64,000 nucleotides of DNA from an uncultured Clostridia bacterium (GCA_938009115.1 CALLHZ010000037.1:1-64000); one strand, 5' to 3'; numbered from the stretch's first letter, positions 8,717-19,577 are shown. Notes: generated from the sequence alone by a model not told the origin. Numbers and translations: made by a program.

Positions 8717-9427
8717 ATGGAAAAAAGAGAACAGATTTACGAGGGAAAAGCAAAAAAAGTTTATGCTACCGATGACCCGGACTATTGCATCGTGAGCTAC
8801 AAAGATGATGCCACGGCGTTCAACGGACTGAAAAAGGGCACCATCGCAGGCAAAGGCGCCATCAACAACCGTGTGACGAACCATCTGATGGGTTTGATCG
8901 AAAAAAGCGGTATCCCGACCCATTACGTTCAGGAGCTCAACGATCGGGAAACGGTCGTGAAAAGAGTGCGGATCATCCCGCTGGAAGTGATCGTGAGAAA
9001 CCTCACCGCAGGCTCCATGGCCAAGCGCCTGGGCCTTGAGGAAGGGTTGGAGCTCAAGAAGCCGGTGCTGGAATTTTCATACAAGGATGACGCGCTGGGC
9101 GATCCCATGGTGAACGACGACCACATCCTGGCTTTGGGATTTGCTACGGAAGAGGAGCTTCTGCTCATCAAGGACTACGCGCTCCGGATCGACGGGATCC
9201 TGTCGGCATATCTGGCGGAAGCCGGCGTGCGGCTGATCGATTTTAAGCTGGAATTCGGCAAGACCTCCGAGGGAACCATCGTTCTTGCGGACGAGATCTC
9301 CCCGGACACCTGCCGGTTCTGGGATATCAATACAAACGAAAAACTCGACAAGGATCGCTTCAGGCGGGATCTTGGACACGTGGAGGACGCTTATCAGGAG
9401 ATCCTTCGACGTTTGCTGGGCGTATAG
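8717..9427 (+). CDS. purC: SAICAR synthetase
   Basis: PurC joins CAIR and aspartate using ATP to form SAICAR. The 236-residue length is typical of the short bacterial form. Motifs are [14 protein letters not shown] at the N-terminus, the [13 protein letters not shown] nucleotide loop and [26 protein letters not shown] near the C-terminus is also diagnostic. It lies 24 bases after purE with GGGAGGC upstream of the ATG. Confidence 0.97.
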   Translation: MEKREQIYEGKAKKVYATDDPDYCIVSYKDDATAFNGLKKGTIAGKGAINNRVTNHLMGLIEKSGIPTHYVQELNDRETVVKRVRIIPLEVIVRNLTAGSMAKRLGLEEGLELKKPVLEFSYKDDALGDPMVNDDHILALGFATEEELLLIKDYALRIDGILSAYLAEAGVRLIDFKLEFGKTSEGTIVLADEISPDTCRFWDINTNEKLDKDRFRRDLGHVEDAYQEILRRLLGV

Positions 9428-9452
9428 CGAAGAATCATTCGGGAGAAAAAAG

Positions 9453-10928
9453 ATGTTCAATGAAATTCATGAAGAATGCGGCGTATTCGGCGTATACAGC
9501 CCGGTGAGCAACGGTGTTGCGGATCTGGCTTATCTGGGCCTTTTCGCCCTGCAGCACAGAGGTCAGGAAAGCTGTGGCATCACCGTGAACGACGACGGAG
9601 TGTTTCGGACCCATAAGGATCTGGGACTGGTGGAAGACGTTTTTTCAAGAGGAGAACTCGAAAAGCTGGGCCAGGGCAACATGGCTGTGGGACATACCCG
9701 CTACGGCACCACCGGCGGAAACGACCGGGCCAACTGCCAGCCCATCGTAGTGAACCACACCAAAGGGCGCATGGCCATCGCCCACAACGGGAATCTGGTG
9801 AACACTTTCGAGCTCCGGACAGAGCTGGAAGACTCCGGTTCGATCTTTCACGGCTCCAGCGATACGGAGGTCATTTCCCATGTGATCACAAGAGAGCGCA
9901 TGAAGTGCAATTCCATCGAGGAAGCCGTCAGCCGTTCCATGGATCGTCTCAAGGGCGCTTATTCTTTGGTAGTGATGTCTCCCGCAAAAATGGTGGCTGT
10001 CCGGGACGAACACGGATTTCGTCCGTTGTGTTACGGGAAGATGGAGGACGGGACTTACATCGTCGCCTCTGAAAGCTGCGCCCTGGACGCCGTGGGCGCT
10101 GTGATGATCCGGGACATCCTTCCCGGCGAGATCGTAGTCTTTCAGAAGGATGAGGTTCGCTCCATCAAAGATCATTGCGGCAAAAAGCCCAGCCGCTTCT
10201 GCGTATTTGAGCTGATCTACTTTGCCCGGCCCGACTCCGTGATCTCAGGCTGCTCGGTACACGAAGCCCGCCTTCGCGCCGGCGCCTGTCTTGCTTTATC
10301 TCATCCTGTTGACGCCGACGTAGTGATCGGCGTCCCGGATTCGGGACTGGACGCCGCCATGGGCTATGCCAGACAGTCCGGCATTCCTTACGGTGTAGGA
10401 TTCATCAAAAATCGATATATCGCCAGAACCTTCATTTCTCCGGGGCAGAAGTCCCGGGAGGCGAAAGTAAGGATCAAGCTCAATCCGCTGGCTAAGACCG
10501 TGCGCGGCAAACGGGTGGTGCTGATCGACGATTCCATCGTCCGCGGCACCACCAGCGCCCGCATCGTAGGGCTGCTGCGGGATGCGGGCGCCACAGAGAT
10601 CCATTTCCGTTCCTCTGCCCCGCCCTTCCTGAATCCTTGCTACTACGGCACTGATATCGATTCTCGAGAGCATCTGATCGCTTGCCAGCACAGTGTCGAG
10701 GAGATCCGGGCCATGATCGGCGCCGATTCCCTGGGCTATCTGGATCCGGCCGATCTTCCCAAGCTGTTGGGCGACAGCGCCGTGGGCGGCTTCTGCTCCG
10801 CCTGCTTTAACGGAGACTATCCCACGGAAATCCCCAAGCACCACAGCAAAATGCGCTTCGAGGGAAAGATATCGGAAAAAGAGCAGGAAGAAAAGGACGG
10901 CCCTTGCGATGAACAAAAGCCAGAGTGA
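9453..10928 (+). CDS. purF: Amidophosphoribosyltransferase
   Basis: PurF makes phosphoribosylamine from PRPP and glutamine, the committed step. The 491-residue protein starts at ATG 9453 after CGGGAG. Eight residues, MFNEIHEE, precede Cys9, the N-terminal nucleophile exposed after propeptide removal as in the Bacillus enzyme. The glutaminase domain shows [10 protein letters not shown] and AHNGNLVN. The PRTase domain shows [29 protein letters not shown] near the end suggests the [4Fe-4S] type. It overlaps purM by 20 bases. Confidence 0.97.
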   Translation: MFNEIHEECGVFGVYSPVSNGVADLAYLGLFALQHRGQESCGITVNDDGVFRTHKDLGLVEDVFSRGELEKLGQGNMAVGHTRYGTTGGNDRANCQPIVVNHTKGRMAIAHNGNLVNTFELRTELEDSGSIFHGSSDTEVISHVITRERMKCNSIEEAVSRSMDRLKGAYSLVVMSPAKMVAVRDEHGFRPLCYGKMEDGTYIVASESCALDAVGAVMIRDILPGEIVVFQKDEVRSIKDHCGKKPSRFCVFELIYFARPDSVISGCSVHEARLRAGACLALSHPVDADVVIGVPDSGLDAAMGYARQSGIPYGVGFIKNRYIARTFISPGQKSREAKVRIKLNPLAKTVRGKRVVLIDDSIVRGTTSARIVGLLRDAGATEIHFRSSAPPFLNPCYYGTDIDSREHLIACQHSVEEIRAMIGADSLGYLDPADLPKLLGDSAVGGFCSACFNGDYPTEIPKHHSKMRFEGKISEKEQEEKDGPCDEQKPE

Positions 10929-11949
10929 CAGCTATAAAAAAGCCGGCGTGGATATCACGGAAGGATATCGCGCCGTGGAGCTTATGAAAAAACACGTGTC
11001 CCGCACGGCGATCCCCGGCGTTGTGGAAGGTCTGGGCGGATTCGGCGGTCTGTTTATGCCGGACCTAAAAGGGATTTCCGAGCCGGTGCTGGTGAGCGGC
11101 ACCGACGGGGTCGGGACGAAGCTGAAGCTTGCCTTTCTGACGGATCGCCATGATACTGTGGGCATCGACTGCGTGGCCATGTGCGTCAACGACATCATCT
11201 GCTGCGGCGCAAAGCCACTGTTTTTTCTGGACTATATCGCGCTGGGGAAAAACGTGGCAGAAAAAGTGGCGGCCATCGTCGGCGGCGTAGCGGAGGGCTG
11301 TGTGAAGGCCGGCTGCGCCCTCATCGGCGGCGAGACCGCAGAAATGCCCGGATTCTATCAGGACGGGGAGTATGATCTGGCCGGCTTTGCTGTAGGCGTC
11401 GTGGACCGGGCCCGGATCCTTGACAAGGGGCAGGTCCGTCCCGGCGATGTGGTCGTGGGCCTTCCGTCCTCGGGGATCCATTCCAACGGCTATTCCCTGG
11501 TGCGCAAGATCCTTGACGTGGAGCACGCCGATCTCAAGACCCCGCTGGAATCCTTGGGCGGCATATCGTTAGGCGACGCGCTGCTGGAACCTACGCGGAT
11601 CTACGTAAAGCCAGTGACGGAGCTCCTGGGCCGCGTCGGCGTCCGATCTCTGGCACACATCACCGGCGGCGGCTTTTATGAAAATATTCCCCGGAGCCTG
11701 CCGGAAGGCGTCGCCGTCAGGATCTCCCGCGCTTCCCTGGAAATCCCGCCGGTGTTCGAGCTGATCCGTCGGACGGGAAATGTTCCGGAACGTGATATGT
11801 TCAATACCTTCAACATGGGCATCGGCATGACGGCTGTCATCGCCGGGGAGGATGCGGACGAAGCGCTGGATATCCTTGCCCGGGAAGGGCTGGATGCCCG
11901 GATCATCGGCGAGGTGGTTGCAGGCGAAAAGGAAGTGATCCTTTGCTGA
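10909..11949 (+). CDS. purM: AIR synthetase (phosphoribosylformylglycinamidine cyclo-ligase)
   Basis: PurM closes the imidazole ring of FGAM to give AIR using ATP. The 346-residue sequence has [15 protein letters not shown] at the N-terminus and [14 protein letters not shown] for nucleotide binding. It also has [12 protein letters not shown] and FNMGIGM, all diagnostic of the family. The start lies inside the end of purF (20-base overlap) and the end overlaps purN, showing tight translational coupling. Confidence 0.97.
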   Translation: MNKSQSDSYKKAGVDITEGYRAVELMKKHVSRTAIPGVVEGLGGFGGLFMPDLKGISEPVLVSGTDGVGTKLKLAFLTDRHDTVGIDCVAMCVNDIICCGAKPLFFLDYIALGKNVAEKVAAIVGGVAEGCVKAGCALIGGETAEMPGFYQDGEYDLAGFAVGVVDRARILDKGQVRPGDVVVGLPSSGIHSNGYSLVRKILDVEHADLKTPLESLGGISLGDALLEPTRIYVKPVTELLGRVGVRSLAHITGGGFYENIPRSLPEGVAVRISRASLEIPPVFELIRRTGNVPERDMFNTFNMGIGMTAVIAGEDADEALDILAREGLDARIIGEVVAGEKEVILC

Positions 11950-12587
11950 ATGGCCAGGATCCCCTGCGGATCGCCGTGCTGATCTCCGGGGGCGGAACCA
12001 ATCTTCAGGCTTTGCTGGATGCCCAGGCTTCCGGCGCGCTCCACAGCGGCCGGATCGTTCTGGTCGTGGCCGACAGAGAAGAGGCCTATGGCTTGGAGCG
12101 TGCCCGCCGGGCCGGCTGCAAAGCCGAAGTTGTGGTGCGCAAAGGAAAAAGCGCAGCCAAATTCGAGGAGCAGCTTCTGCAGAGTCTCGCCGCTGAGAAG
12201 ATCGATCTGGTGGTCCTGGCGGGCTTCCTGTGTATTCTTAGTTCCGGCTTTGTACAAAAATACCCCGATCGGATCCTCAATGTGCATCCTTCTCTGATCC
12301 CTTCCTTTTGCGGAGAAGGTTATTACGGGTTGCGCGTCCACGAAGCAGTCCTGGCTGCCGGTGTCAAAGTGACCGGCGCCACGGTGCATCTGGTGAACGA
12401 GATCCCCGACGGAGGGAAGATCCTGTTGCAGAAAGCCGTGGGGGTCCGGGCGGACGACACGCCGCAAACGCTTCAGCGCCGGGTCATGGAAGAGGCGGAA
12501 TGGATCCTGCTGCCCCAGGCGGCGGAAATGGTGGCAGCGCAGCTGCTGGAACAGAGGAGGAGCGTGGCTCATGGTCAGACCATTTGA
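11943..12587 (+). CDS. purN: GAR transformylase
   Basis: PurN formylates GAR with 10-formyl-THF. The 214-residue protein shows [16 protein letters not shown] for substrate binding and [10 protein letters not shown] with the catalytic Asn and His. PDGGKIL supplies the catalytic Asp. The only start consistent with the N-terminus is TTG at 11943, overlapping the purM stop by 7 bases. The C-terminus overlaps the next gene by 17 bases. Use of 10-formyl-THF fits the ZTP riboswitch, which senses shortage of this cofactor. Confidence 0.94.
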   Translation: MLNGQDPLRIAVLISGGGTNLQALLDAQASGALHSGRIVLVVADREEAYGLERARRAGCKAEVVVRKGKSAAKFEEQLLQSLAAEKIDLVVLAGFLCILSSGFVQKYPDRILNVHPSLIPSFCGEGYYGLRVHEAVLAAGVKVTGATVHLVNEIPDGGKILLQKAVGVRADDTPQTLQRRVMEEAEWILLPQAAEMVAAQLLEQRRSVAHGQTI

Positions 12588-13314
12588 AAAGCAAACCCTG
12601 ACAGAGCTTCTGGCCGGGAACCCTTATCCCGGCAGAGGCATTGCCCTCGGCTGCACCCCCGATGGCAAGAGAGCGGTCATCGTGTACTTTATCATGGGGC
12701 GCAGCGCCAACAGCCGGAACCGCATTTTTGAAGAGCAGGGAACCGATCTTTTCACTCGCCCCTTCGACGCGTCGAAAGTCGAGGATCCCTCCCTGATCAT
12801 CTATGCGCCTCTCAGGGTCCTGGCTGAAGAGGATCGTTATCGTCTCATCGTGACCAACGGAGATCAGACGGATACCATCGCCGGCGCGCTGAAGCGGGGC
12901 GGCTCCTTTCAGCAGGCTTTGGAAACACGGTGCTTCGAACCAGACGGACCCAATTTTACACCCAGGATCAGCGGAATGGCGGAGTGGACGTCAAAAGGTG
13001 ATAAGGGTTACCGGCTCAGCATCCTGAAAAGCGCAGACCCTGAAGGGAAGGGCTGCCTGCGGCAGTATTTCGAATATCCAATGGAAGCCGGGACCGGCCA
13101 CTTCATTTCGACTTATGTCACCGACGGCGCGCCGCTGCCCTCTTTTGAGGGAGAGCCGAAGTCCGTTCAGATCCCGGGGGATACAGAAACTTTTGCCCGG
13201 GAGCTGTGGGAAAGCCTGGACCCGGAAAACAAGATCTCCCTGTATGTGCGCAGCGTAGAATTTTCGACGAATCTGACTCGAAATGTCCTGATTAACCGCC
13301 ACGGTAACCGGTGA
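12571..13314 (+). CDS. IMP cyclohydrolase, PurO-like stand-alone enzyme
   Basis: The 247-residue protein resembles the PurO-type IMP cyclohydrolase family, which closes FAICAR to IMP. Family-like segments are NPYPGRGIALG, VYFIMGRSANSRNR and IYAPLRVL. It is unrelated in sequence to the N-terminal domain of bifunctional PurH. It sits between purN and a stand-alone AICAR formyltransferase, where this activity is needed to complete IMP synthesis. The ATG at 12571 overlaps purN by 17 bases and follows GGAGGAGCG. The assignment rests on recognised motifs plus context. Confidence 0.87.
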   Translation: MVRPFEKQTLTELLAGNPYPGRGIALGCTPDGKRAVIVYFIMGRSANSRNRIFEEQGTDLFTRPFDASKVEDPSLIIYAPLRVLAEEDRYRLIVTNGDQTDTIAGALKRGGSFQQALETRCFEPDGPNFTPRISGMAEWTSKGDKGYRLSILKSADPEGKGCLRQYFEYPMEAGTGHFISTYVTDGAPLPSFEGEPKSVQIPGDTETFARELWESLDPENKISLYVRSVEFSTNLTRNVLINRHGNR

Positions 13315-13324
13315 GGAGAAGATA

Positions 13325-14509
13325 ATGAAAGAATTGGAACTGAAATACGGCTGTAATCCCAATCAGAAGCCGGCCTTTGTGTATATGGAGAAAGGCGGAG
13401 ACCTTCCTTTCGAGATCCTGTCCGGGCGGCCCGGCTTCATCAATCTGTTGGACGCGTTCAACAGCTGGCAGTTAGTACGGGAATTGAGCGCGGCTTTGGA
13501 CCTGCCTGCGGCCACATCCTTTAAGCATGTGAGTCCCACTTCGGCGGCCGTGGGCATCCCGCTGCCGGACAAACTGCTGCGGGCTGTCTTTGCTGACGAC
13601 ATTCCCGGGGTGAATCATTCTCCTCTTGCCTGCGCTTACGCCCGGGCCCGGGGCACGGACCGGATGTCCTCCTTTGGGGACTTTATCGCTCTGAGTCATC
13701 CCTGCGACGAAACGACGGCCCGGCTCATCCTGCCGGAGGTGTCCGACGGCATCATCGCCCCAGGCTACACCCCCGAAGCCCTTGCGCTCCTAAGAACAAA
13801 ACGGAAGGGAAACTATACGGTCATTCAGATGGACCCGGCCTATGAACCGGACTCCGAGGAAACGAAGCAGGTCTTCGGCGTTACGTTCCGTCAACGGCGA
13901 AACGACTGCCGCATCGATAAAGAAAGCCTGAAGGATATCGTGACGGAAAACAAGGATCTCTCCCGGGAAGCAGTTCGGGATCTGATCGTTGCGTTGATCA
14001 CCCTCAAGTATACGCAGTCGAATTCCGTCTGTTTTGCCCGGGACGGCCAGGCTATCGGCGTGGGCGCAGGACAACAGTCCCGGATCCATTGTACCAGGCT
14101 GGCTGCCGGCAAAGCGGACCTTTGGCATCTGCGGCAGCATGAAAAGGTATTGGAGCTGCCTTTTCTGAAGGAGCTGGGGCGGCCGGCCAGGGACAATGCC
14201 GTGGATGTGTACCTGTCTGAGAACAGCGAAGAAGTTTTGGGTGACGGCATATGGCAGAATATTTTTTCCCGAAAGCCGGAACCCCTTACACCGCCGGAGA
14301 AGCGGGAGTATTTAAGCGCCATTCGCGGTGTCTCCCTGGGCAGCGATGCCTTCTTCCCCTTTGAGGACAACATCCGCCGGGCTTTTGCCAGCGGGGTCTC
14401 CTATATCGCCCAGCCCGGCGGGTCCATCCGGGATCAGAATGTGATCGAGGCCTGCAATGCCCTGGGCATGGTCATGTGCTTTACGGGTTTGCGGCTGTTC
14501 CACCATTGA
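13325..14509 (+). CDS. AICAR formyltransferase, stand-alone
   Basis: This 394-residue protein corresponds to the C-terminal formyltransferase part of PurH and lacks the MGS-like cyclohydrolase domain. It begins with ELKYGCNPNQKPAF and has SFKHVSPTSAAVG, which contains the catalytic Lys-His pair. YTQSNSVCFARDGQAIGVGAGQQSR and the end SIRDQNVIEACN are also diagnostic. It formylates AICAR with 10-formyl-THF to FAICAR, the substrate of the preceding gene product. AICAR monophosphate (ZMP) is the ligand class of the riboswitch upstream, so the enzyme that consumes the ligand is under its control. Confidence 0.94.
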   Translation: MKELELKYGCNPNQKPAFVYMEKGGDLPFEILSGRPGFINLLDAFNSWQLVRELSAALDLPAATSFKHVSPTSAAVGIPLPDKLLRAVFADDIPGVNHSPLACAYARARGTDRMSSFGDFIALSHPCDETTARLILPEVSDGIIAPGYTPEALALLRTKRKGNYTVIQMDPAYEPDSEETKQVFGVTFRQRRNDCRIDKESLKDIVTENKDLSREAVRDLIVALITLKYTQSNSVCFARDGQAIGVGAGQQSRIHCTRLAAGKADLWHLRQHEKVLELPFLKELGRPARDNAVDVYLSENSEEVLGDGIWQNIFSRKPEPLTPPEKREYLSAIRGVSLGSDAFFPFEDNIRRAFASGVSYIAQPGGSIRDQNVIEACNALGMVMCFTGLRLFHH

Positions 14510-14531
14510 GCAGGAGTCGAAAGGAATCAAA

Positions 14532-15800
14532 ATGAAGATCATGGTCGTTGGCGGAGGCGGGCGGGAACACGCGCTGATCCGCAAAATCAAGGAAAATCCT
14601 GACGTTCAGAAAATATATGCGTTGCCGGGCAACGGCGGGATCGCCGCGGATGCCGAATGTGTGCCCATCGCGGCGAAGGATATTGCCGGGATCACGGGAT
14701 TTGCCCGAAGCCACGGCGTGGACTTCGCCGTGGTGGCGCCCGACGACCCCCTGGTCCTGGGCGCCGTGGATGCGCTGGAAGCCGTCGGCATCCACTGCTT
14801 CGGGCCCACAGCTCGGGCCGCGGAGATCGAAGGCAGCAAGGTCTTTTCCAAAACGTTGATGGAAAAGTACGGGATACCCACCGCCGCCAGCCGGATCTTC
14901 GAGGATCCGGAAGAAGCCAGGGAGTATTTGCGCGCATCGGAATATCCCATTGTCATCAAGGCCGATGGCCTGGCCTTGGGCAAGGGCGTCTATATTGCCC
15001 TCAGCCGTGGAGAAGCGATGGAAGCGGTCCATGCGATCATGGAGGAAAAGATTTTCGGAACCAGCGGAAACCGGGTAGTGATCGAAGAATGCCTAACCGG
15101 CCCGGAGGTTTCGGTGCTGGCTTTTACCGACGGCCAGACCATGATCCCCATGGTCTCCTCCATGGATCACAAGCGGGCCCAGACCGGTGATCTGGGGCCC
15201 AACACCGGCGGCATGGGCGCCGTTGCTCCAAATCCGTTTTACACGAAGGAGATCGCAGACCGGTGCATGGAAGAGATCTATCTTCCCACCATGCGGGCGA
15301 TGAATGCCGAAGGACGCACATTCCGGGGTTGTTTGTACTTCGGACTCATGCTCACGGAAAAAGGTCCCAAAGTGATCGAATACAACTGCCGTTTTGGGGA
15401 TCCGGAGACTCAGGTCGTGCTGCCGCTGCTGGAAAGCGATCTGCTGAACATCCTGATGCATGTGTCCCGGGGCACGCTGCGCGATGCCGATGTGCGCTTC
15501 TCGCCGGGAAGTTCGTGCTGCGTCATCATGGCGTCCGACGGATATCCGATCAAATATCAAACCGGATTTGAGATCAGCATTCCGGCGGCGCTTGATGCCC
15601 AGGTCTATGCCGCCGGCGTCCGGCTGGAAGATTCAAGGCTCTTCACTTCCGGAGGGCGGGTCCTGGGCGTGACGGCAGTGGGAACCGACCTTAAAGAAGC
15701 AGTCACCCGGGCATACGCAGCCGTGGAACAGATCCATTTTGAAAACGCGTATTACAGGACCGATATCGGAAAGCGGGCGCTGGCAGGAGGAAAACAGTGA
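14532..15800 (+). CDS. purD: GAR synthetase (phosphoribosylamine-glycine ligase)
   Basis: PurD links phosphoribosylamine and glycine with ATP. The 422-residue protein is a typical ATP-grasp enzyme: VVGGGGREHALIRKI at the N-terminus, VIKADGLALGKGVYIA for ATP binding and a GPNTGGMGAVAPNPF loop. YNCRFGDPETQ is the metal-binding segment. The start at ATG 14532 is chosen because MKIMVVGGGGREHA is the conserved N-terminus. It overlaps the purL start. Confidence 0.97.
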   Translation: MKIMVVGGGGREHALIRKIKENPDVQKIYALPGNGGIAADAECVPIAAKDIAGITGFARSHGVDFAVVAPDDPLVLGAVDALEAVGIHCFGPTARAAEIEGSKVFSKTLMEKYGIPTAASRIFEDPEEAREYLRASEYPIVIKADGLALGKGVYIALSRGEAMEAVHAIMEEKIFGTSGNRVVIEECLTGPEVSVLAFTDGQTMIPMVSSMDHKRAQTGDLGPNTGGMGAVAPNPFYTKEIADRCMEEIYLPTMRAMNAEGRTFRGCLYFGLMLTEKGPKVIEYNCRFGDPETQVVLPLLESDLLNILMHVSRGTLRDADVRFSPGSSCCVIMASDGYPIKYQTGFEISIPAALDAQVYAAGVRLEDSRLFTSGGRVLGVTAVGTDLKEAVTRAYAAVEQIHFENAYYRTDIGKRALAGGKQ

Positions 15801-18800
15801 TGGTTTATCGAATCTATGTGGAAAAAAAGAAAGAGTTCGCCCTGGAGGCTGCCGGGCTTTTGTCCGAGATCCGTGAATTCCTGGGCATCCAGGGTCTGCG
15901 CGCTCTTCGCATGCTCAACCGCTATGATGTGGAGCATATCGACGAAGCCCTGCTGGAGCGCTGTAAAACATCGGTATTTTCCGAGCCGCCTGTGGATGTG
16001 GTCACCGGAGAGCTCCCTCAGGATTACGATGGAATTTTTGCCGTGGAATTTCTTCCGGGGCAATTCGATCAGCGGGCCGATTCAGCTGCCCAGTGTATTC
16101 AGATCCTTTCCTGCGGCGACCGGCCCACAGTGCGTCATGCCAGAGTATGGCTGCTGTACGGCGACATCACCGAGGCCGAGCTGCAGCGGATCAAGGACCA
16201 TGTGATCAATCCGGTGGAATCCCGGGAAGCCTCTCTGGCATTGTGCGACACCCTTGAGCGCGTATATGAAGCACCGGCGCCGGTGCCGGTTTTAGAGGGT
16301 TTCCGTCTTTTGGACGAAGCCGGAATGCAACAGTTTTTGGATGCGTACGGCCTGGCCATGGATCTGGATGATCTTCGCATGTGCCGGGACTACTTTCGCA
16401 GAGAAGAAAGAGATCCCAGCCTGACGGAGATCCGGATGATCGACACGTATTGGTCCGATCACTGCCGCCACACGACATTTCACACTGCCGTCGAAAAGGC
16501 CGAATTCCTGGATCCCCAGGCGCAGGAGGCCTACGAAGAATATCTTTCACTGAGACAAGAACTGGGACGCACCGGCCCGGTGACCCTGATGGATCTGGCT
16601 ACGGTCAATGCGAAATATCTGAAGAGCAAGGGAATGCTCAGCAGACTGGACGAATCGGAAGAAGTAAATGCCTGTACGGTAAAAATCGATGTGGACGTGG
16701 ACGGAAAAACAGAGGACTGGCTGCTCTTTTTCAAAAACGAGACACACAACCACCCAACGGAGATCGAGCCGTTTGGCGGCGCTGCCACCTGCATCGGCGG
16801 CGCCATCCGGGATCCTCTGTCGGGAAGAGCCTATGTCTATGCCGCCATGCGGCTCAGCGGCGCCGCAGATCCTCTCATGCCTGTGGATGCAACGATCCGC
16901 GGCAAGCTTCCACAGCGAAAGCTTGTAAAAACCGCGGCAGCAGGCCACAGTTCCTACGGGAATCAAATCGGCGTTCCCGCCGGGAGAGTGGACGAATGGT
17001 ACCACCCGGGCTTTGTGGCCAAACGGCTGGAAGCCGGCGCTGTGATCGGCGCCGCGCCGGCCTGCAATGTGGTGCGCAAGGAACCGCGCCCCGGCGACGT
17101 GGTCCTTCTTGTGGGCGGACGGACGGGAAGGGATGGCTGCGGCGGGGCTACAGGCTCCTCTAAATCCCACTCCGTCGAATCGCTGGAAACCTGCGGCGCA
17201 GAAGTCCAGCGCGGCAACGCGCCGGAGGAGCGCAAGATCCAGCGTCTGTTCCTCAACGGGGAAGCGGCCCGGCTGATCAAACGGTGCAACGACTTCGGCG
17301 CCGGCGGGGTCTCAGTGGCCGTGGGCGAGCTGGCCGACGGATTGTCCGTGGATCTAAATGCTGTCCCCAAAAAATACGAAGGGCTGGACGGCACGGAGCT
17401 GGCCATCAGCGAATCCCAGGAACGCATGGCTGTCGTGGTGGATCCGGCGGACCAGGATCGTTTCTGCAGGCTGGCGGCAGAGGAAAATCTTGAGGTGACG
17501 CCGATCGCCCGGGTCACGGAAGAGGCTCGCCTGGTGATGTACTGGAACGGAAGCAGGATCGTGGATATCGACCGGTCATTTTTGAACACAAACGGAGCGT
17601 CCAAACGTGCGGCGGCCCGGGTGGAGGCCCCTGCTTCCTACAAAAAGAAAGTAGAAGGAGGTTTTGCCGCAGGCATGCGGGCGCTGGTCCGGGATCTCAA
17701 TGTGTGCGACAAAAAAGGGATGGTTGAGCTGTTTGATGCTTCCGTAGGCGCCGGAACGGTCCTTGCTCCTCTCGGTGGCATTTCCAAGCGCACGCCGACT
17801 CAGGCTATGGCGCATAAGATCTTCGATCCCATGCGGGACGTTCGGACCTGCTCCCTGATGGCCTGGGGCTACAATCCATATATTTCAGAAAAAAATCCGT
17901 ATCACGGCGCTTATCTGGCCGTGGTGGAATCGGTTTCCAAGCTGATCGGCGCCGGCGCGGATTTTCGTGAAATCTATCTGTCCTTCCAGGAATATTTTGA
18001 AAAGCTGGAGAAGGATCCTGTCCGCTGGGGAAAACCGCTGGCATCTTTGCTGGGGGCTTTTCGGGCACAGAAGGCTTTGGATATCGCCGCCATCGGCGGC
18101 AAGGATTCCATGAGCGGCACCTTCGAGAATCTTCACGTTCCGCCTACGCTGATTTCCTTCGCCGTGACGACGGCGCAGCTGGACCGCGTCCTTTCCCCGG
18201 AATTCAAGGAAGCCGGAAAAGAGGTATATTGGGTACGGCCCCTGGACGGCCCGGAGGGGCTTCCTGACGGGGAGTCTCAAAAAAAAGTCTTTGCTGCTGT
18301 CTCCGGCTGGGGCCGGGACGGACTTTTGAATGCCGCGGCAACACCGGGCTACGGCGGCGCGGCGGAAGCTGTCTATAAAATGTCCCTGGGGAACCGTCTG
18401 GGTTTTGTTTTCGATCCGGCGTGCTCCGAGGATGACCTGTTCGGGTACAGCTATGGTTCCTTTGTGCTGGAGATGCGTCGTATGCCCGAGGTGATGCCGG
18501 AGGGGATGCTTTGCCTCAGACTGGGACAAACGATCTCTGAACCGTCGTTGATAAAGGGAAGCGCAACGCTGCCTCTCGAAGAACTGGCAGTGTCCTCTCA
18601 GGCTGTTCTTGAGGGAATATTCCCTTGTGGCTATGGGGCCGCCCGGACGGATGAGCCTGTGCAAGCCTATGAATATAAAACGGCCGGCCGCGTGGCCCCT
18701 TCGGCGCGCATTGCCCGGCCCAAAGTCCTGATCCCGGCTTTTCCGGGGACCAACAGCGAATACGATTCCGCCAAAGCCATGGCGGCAGCCGGCGCTGACC

Positions 18801-19513
18801 CTGAGATCGTTGTGATCAGGAACCTGACCGCATCGGATGTGCAGGAATCCGCCCGACATTTTGCCCGACAGATGAAAGACGCAAATATTGTCTTTATTCC
18901 CGGGGGATTTTCAGGGGGAGACGAACCGGACGGCTCCGGCAAGTTCATCACGGCCTTCTTCCGGCATCCTTCCGTTCAGGAAGAGACGAGCCGGCTCCTG
19001 GAACAGCGCGACGGCCTGATGATCGGTATCTGCAATGGTTTCCAGGCGCTGATCAAACTGGGGTTGCTACCCTGGGGGAAAATTTTGCCCATCACGGAAG
19101 AGTCACCGACTGTTACCTTCAATGCCATCGGCCGCCACAAAGCAGACATCGTGCGAACCCGCATTGCGTCGGACAAGAGCCCCTGGCTGGCAGGGACCTG
19201 CGTGGGAGACATCTACAGCGTACCGATTTCCCACGGCGAGGGACGTTTCGTTTGCAGCCCCCAATTGATGGATCAGCTGGTGAAAAACGGACAGATCGCA
19301 GCACAGTATGTGGATGAGGCTGGAAATCCCACCATGGCTCTCCCGTTCAATCCCAACGGATCGGCCTATGCGGTAGAGGCGATCACGTCGCCTGACGGAA
19401 GAGTCCTTGGGAAAATGGGGCATTTTGAGCGGTGGGGAAGCGGTGTATTCAGAAATGTGCCCGGCCGGTATGACATGAAACTCTTTGAATCCGCAGTGGC
19501 CTATTTCCGCTGA
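15800..19513 (+). CDS. purL: FGAM synthase, single-chain PurL
   Basis: This large 1237-residue protein converts FGAR to FGAM with glutamine and ATP. The N-terminal part carries a PurS-like region. The central synthetase repeats include TYWSDHCRHTTFHT and FKNETHNHPTEIEPFGGAATC. The C-terminal glutaminase has GGFSGGDEPDG and GICNGFQAL with the likely nucleophile at Cys1078. It therefore carries PurS, PurL and PurQ functions in one chain. ATG 15800 follows AGGAGGAAAACAG; a GTG one codon earlier is in frame. It is the last gene of the operon and is followed by a terminator. Confidence 0.96.
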   Translation: MVYRIYVEKKKEFALEAAGLLSEIREFLGIQGLRALRMLNRYDVEHIDEALLERCKTSVFSEPPVDVVTGELPQDYDGIFAVEFLPGQFDQRADSAAQCIQILSCGDRPTVRHARVWLLYGDITEAELQRIKDHVINPVESREASLALCDTLERVYEAPAPVPVLEGFRLLDEAGMQQFLDAYGLAMDLDDLRMCRDYFRREERDPSLTEIRMIDTYWSDHCRHTTFHTAVEKAEFLDPQAQEAYEEYLSLRQELGRTGPVTLMDLATVNAKYLKSKGMLSRLDESEEVNACTVKIDVDVDGKTEDWLLFFKNETHNHPTEIEPFGGAATCIGGAIRDPLSGRAYVYAAMRLSGAADPLMPVDATIRGKLPQRKLVKTAAAGHSSYGNQIGVPAGRVDEWYHPGFVAKRLEAGAVIGAAPACNVVRKEPRPGDVVLLVGGRTGRDGCGGATGSSKSHSVESLETCGAEVQRGNAPEERKIQRLFLNGEAARLIKRCNDFGAGGVSVAVGELADGLSVDLNAVPKKYEGLDGTELAISESQERMAVVVDPADQDRFCRLAAEENLEVTPIARVTEEARLVMYWNGSRIVDIDRSFLNTNGASKRAAARVEAPASYKKKVEGGFAAGMRALVRDLNVCDKKGMVELFDASVGAGTVLAPLGGISKRTPTQAMAHKIFDPMRDVRTCSLMAWGYNPYISEKNPYHGAYLAVVESVSKLIGAGADFREIYLSFQEYFEKLEKDPVRWGKPLASLLGAFRAQKALDIAAIGGKDSMSGTFENLHVPPTLISFAVTTAQLDRVLSPEFKEAGKEVYWVRPLDGPEGLPDGESQKKVFAAVSGWGRDGLLNAAATPGYGGAAEAVYKMSLGNRLGFVFDPACSEDDLFGYSYGSFVLEMRRMPEVMPEGMLCLRLGQTISEPSLIKGSATLPLEELAVSSQAVLEGIFPCGYGAARTDEPVQAYEYKTAGRVAPSARIARPKVLIPAFPGTNSEYDSAKAMAAAGADPEIVVIRNLTASDVQESARHFARQMKDANIVFIPGGFSGGDEPDGSGKFITAFFRHPSVQEETSRLLEQRDGLMIGICNGFQALIKLGLLPWGKILPITEESPTVTFNAIGRHKADIVRTRIASDKSPWLAGTCVGDIYSVPISHGEGRFVCSPQLMDQLVKNGQIAAQYVDEAGNPTMALPFNPNGSAYAVEAITSPDGRVLGKMGHFERWGSGVFRNVPGRYDMKLFESAVAYFR

Positions 19514-19531
19514 CAGCGTGCCGCTGAAAAT

Positions 19532-19565
19532 AAAAAAGGCTTTGGGTCGTGCCCAAAGCCTTTTT
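19532..19565. terminator. Bidirectional terminator between purL and bactofilin
   Basis: AAAAAAGGCTTTGGG pairs with CCCAAAGCCTTTTT around TCGTG. A/T runs on both sides let it serve purL on the plus strand and the bactofilin operon on the minus strand. Confidence 0.93.
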
Positions 19566-19577
19566 GCTTCGTAACGG

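Noticed and set aside
17885..18859. 324-codon minus-strand frame inside purL, and similar long antisense frames within purD, hndC, asnS and the EF-G-like gene
   Set aside because: All lie opposite secure genes, show no motifs and have amino acid compositions typical of antisense shadows.
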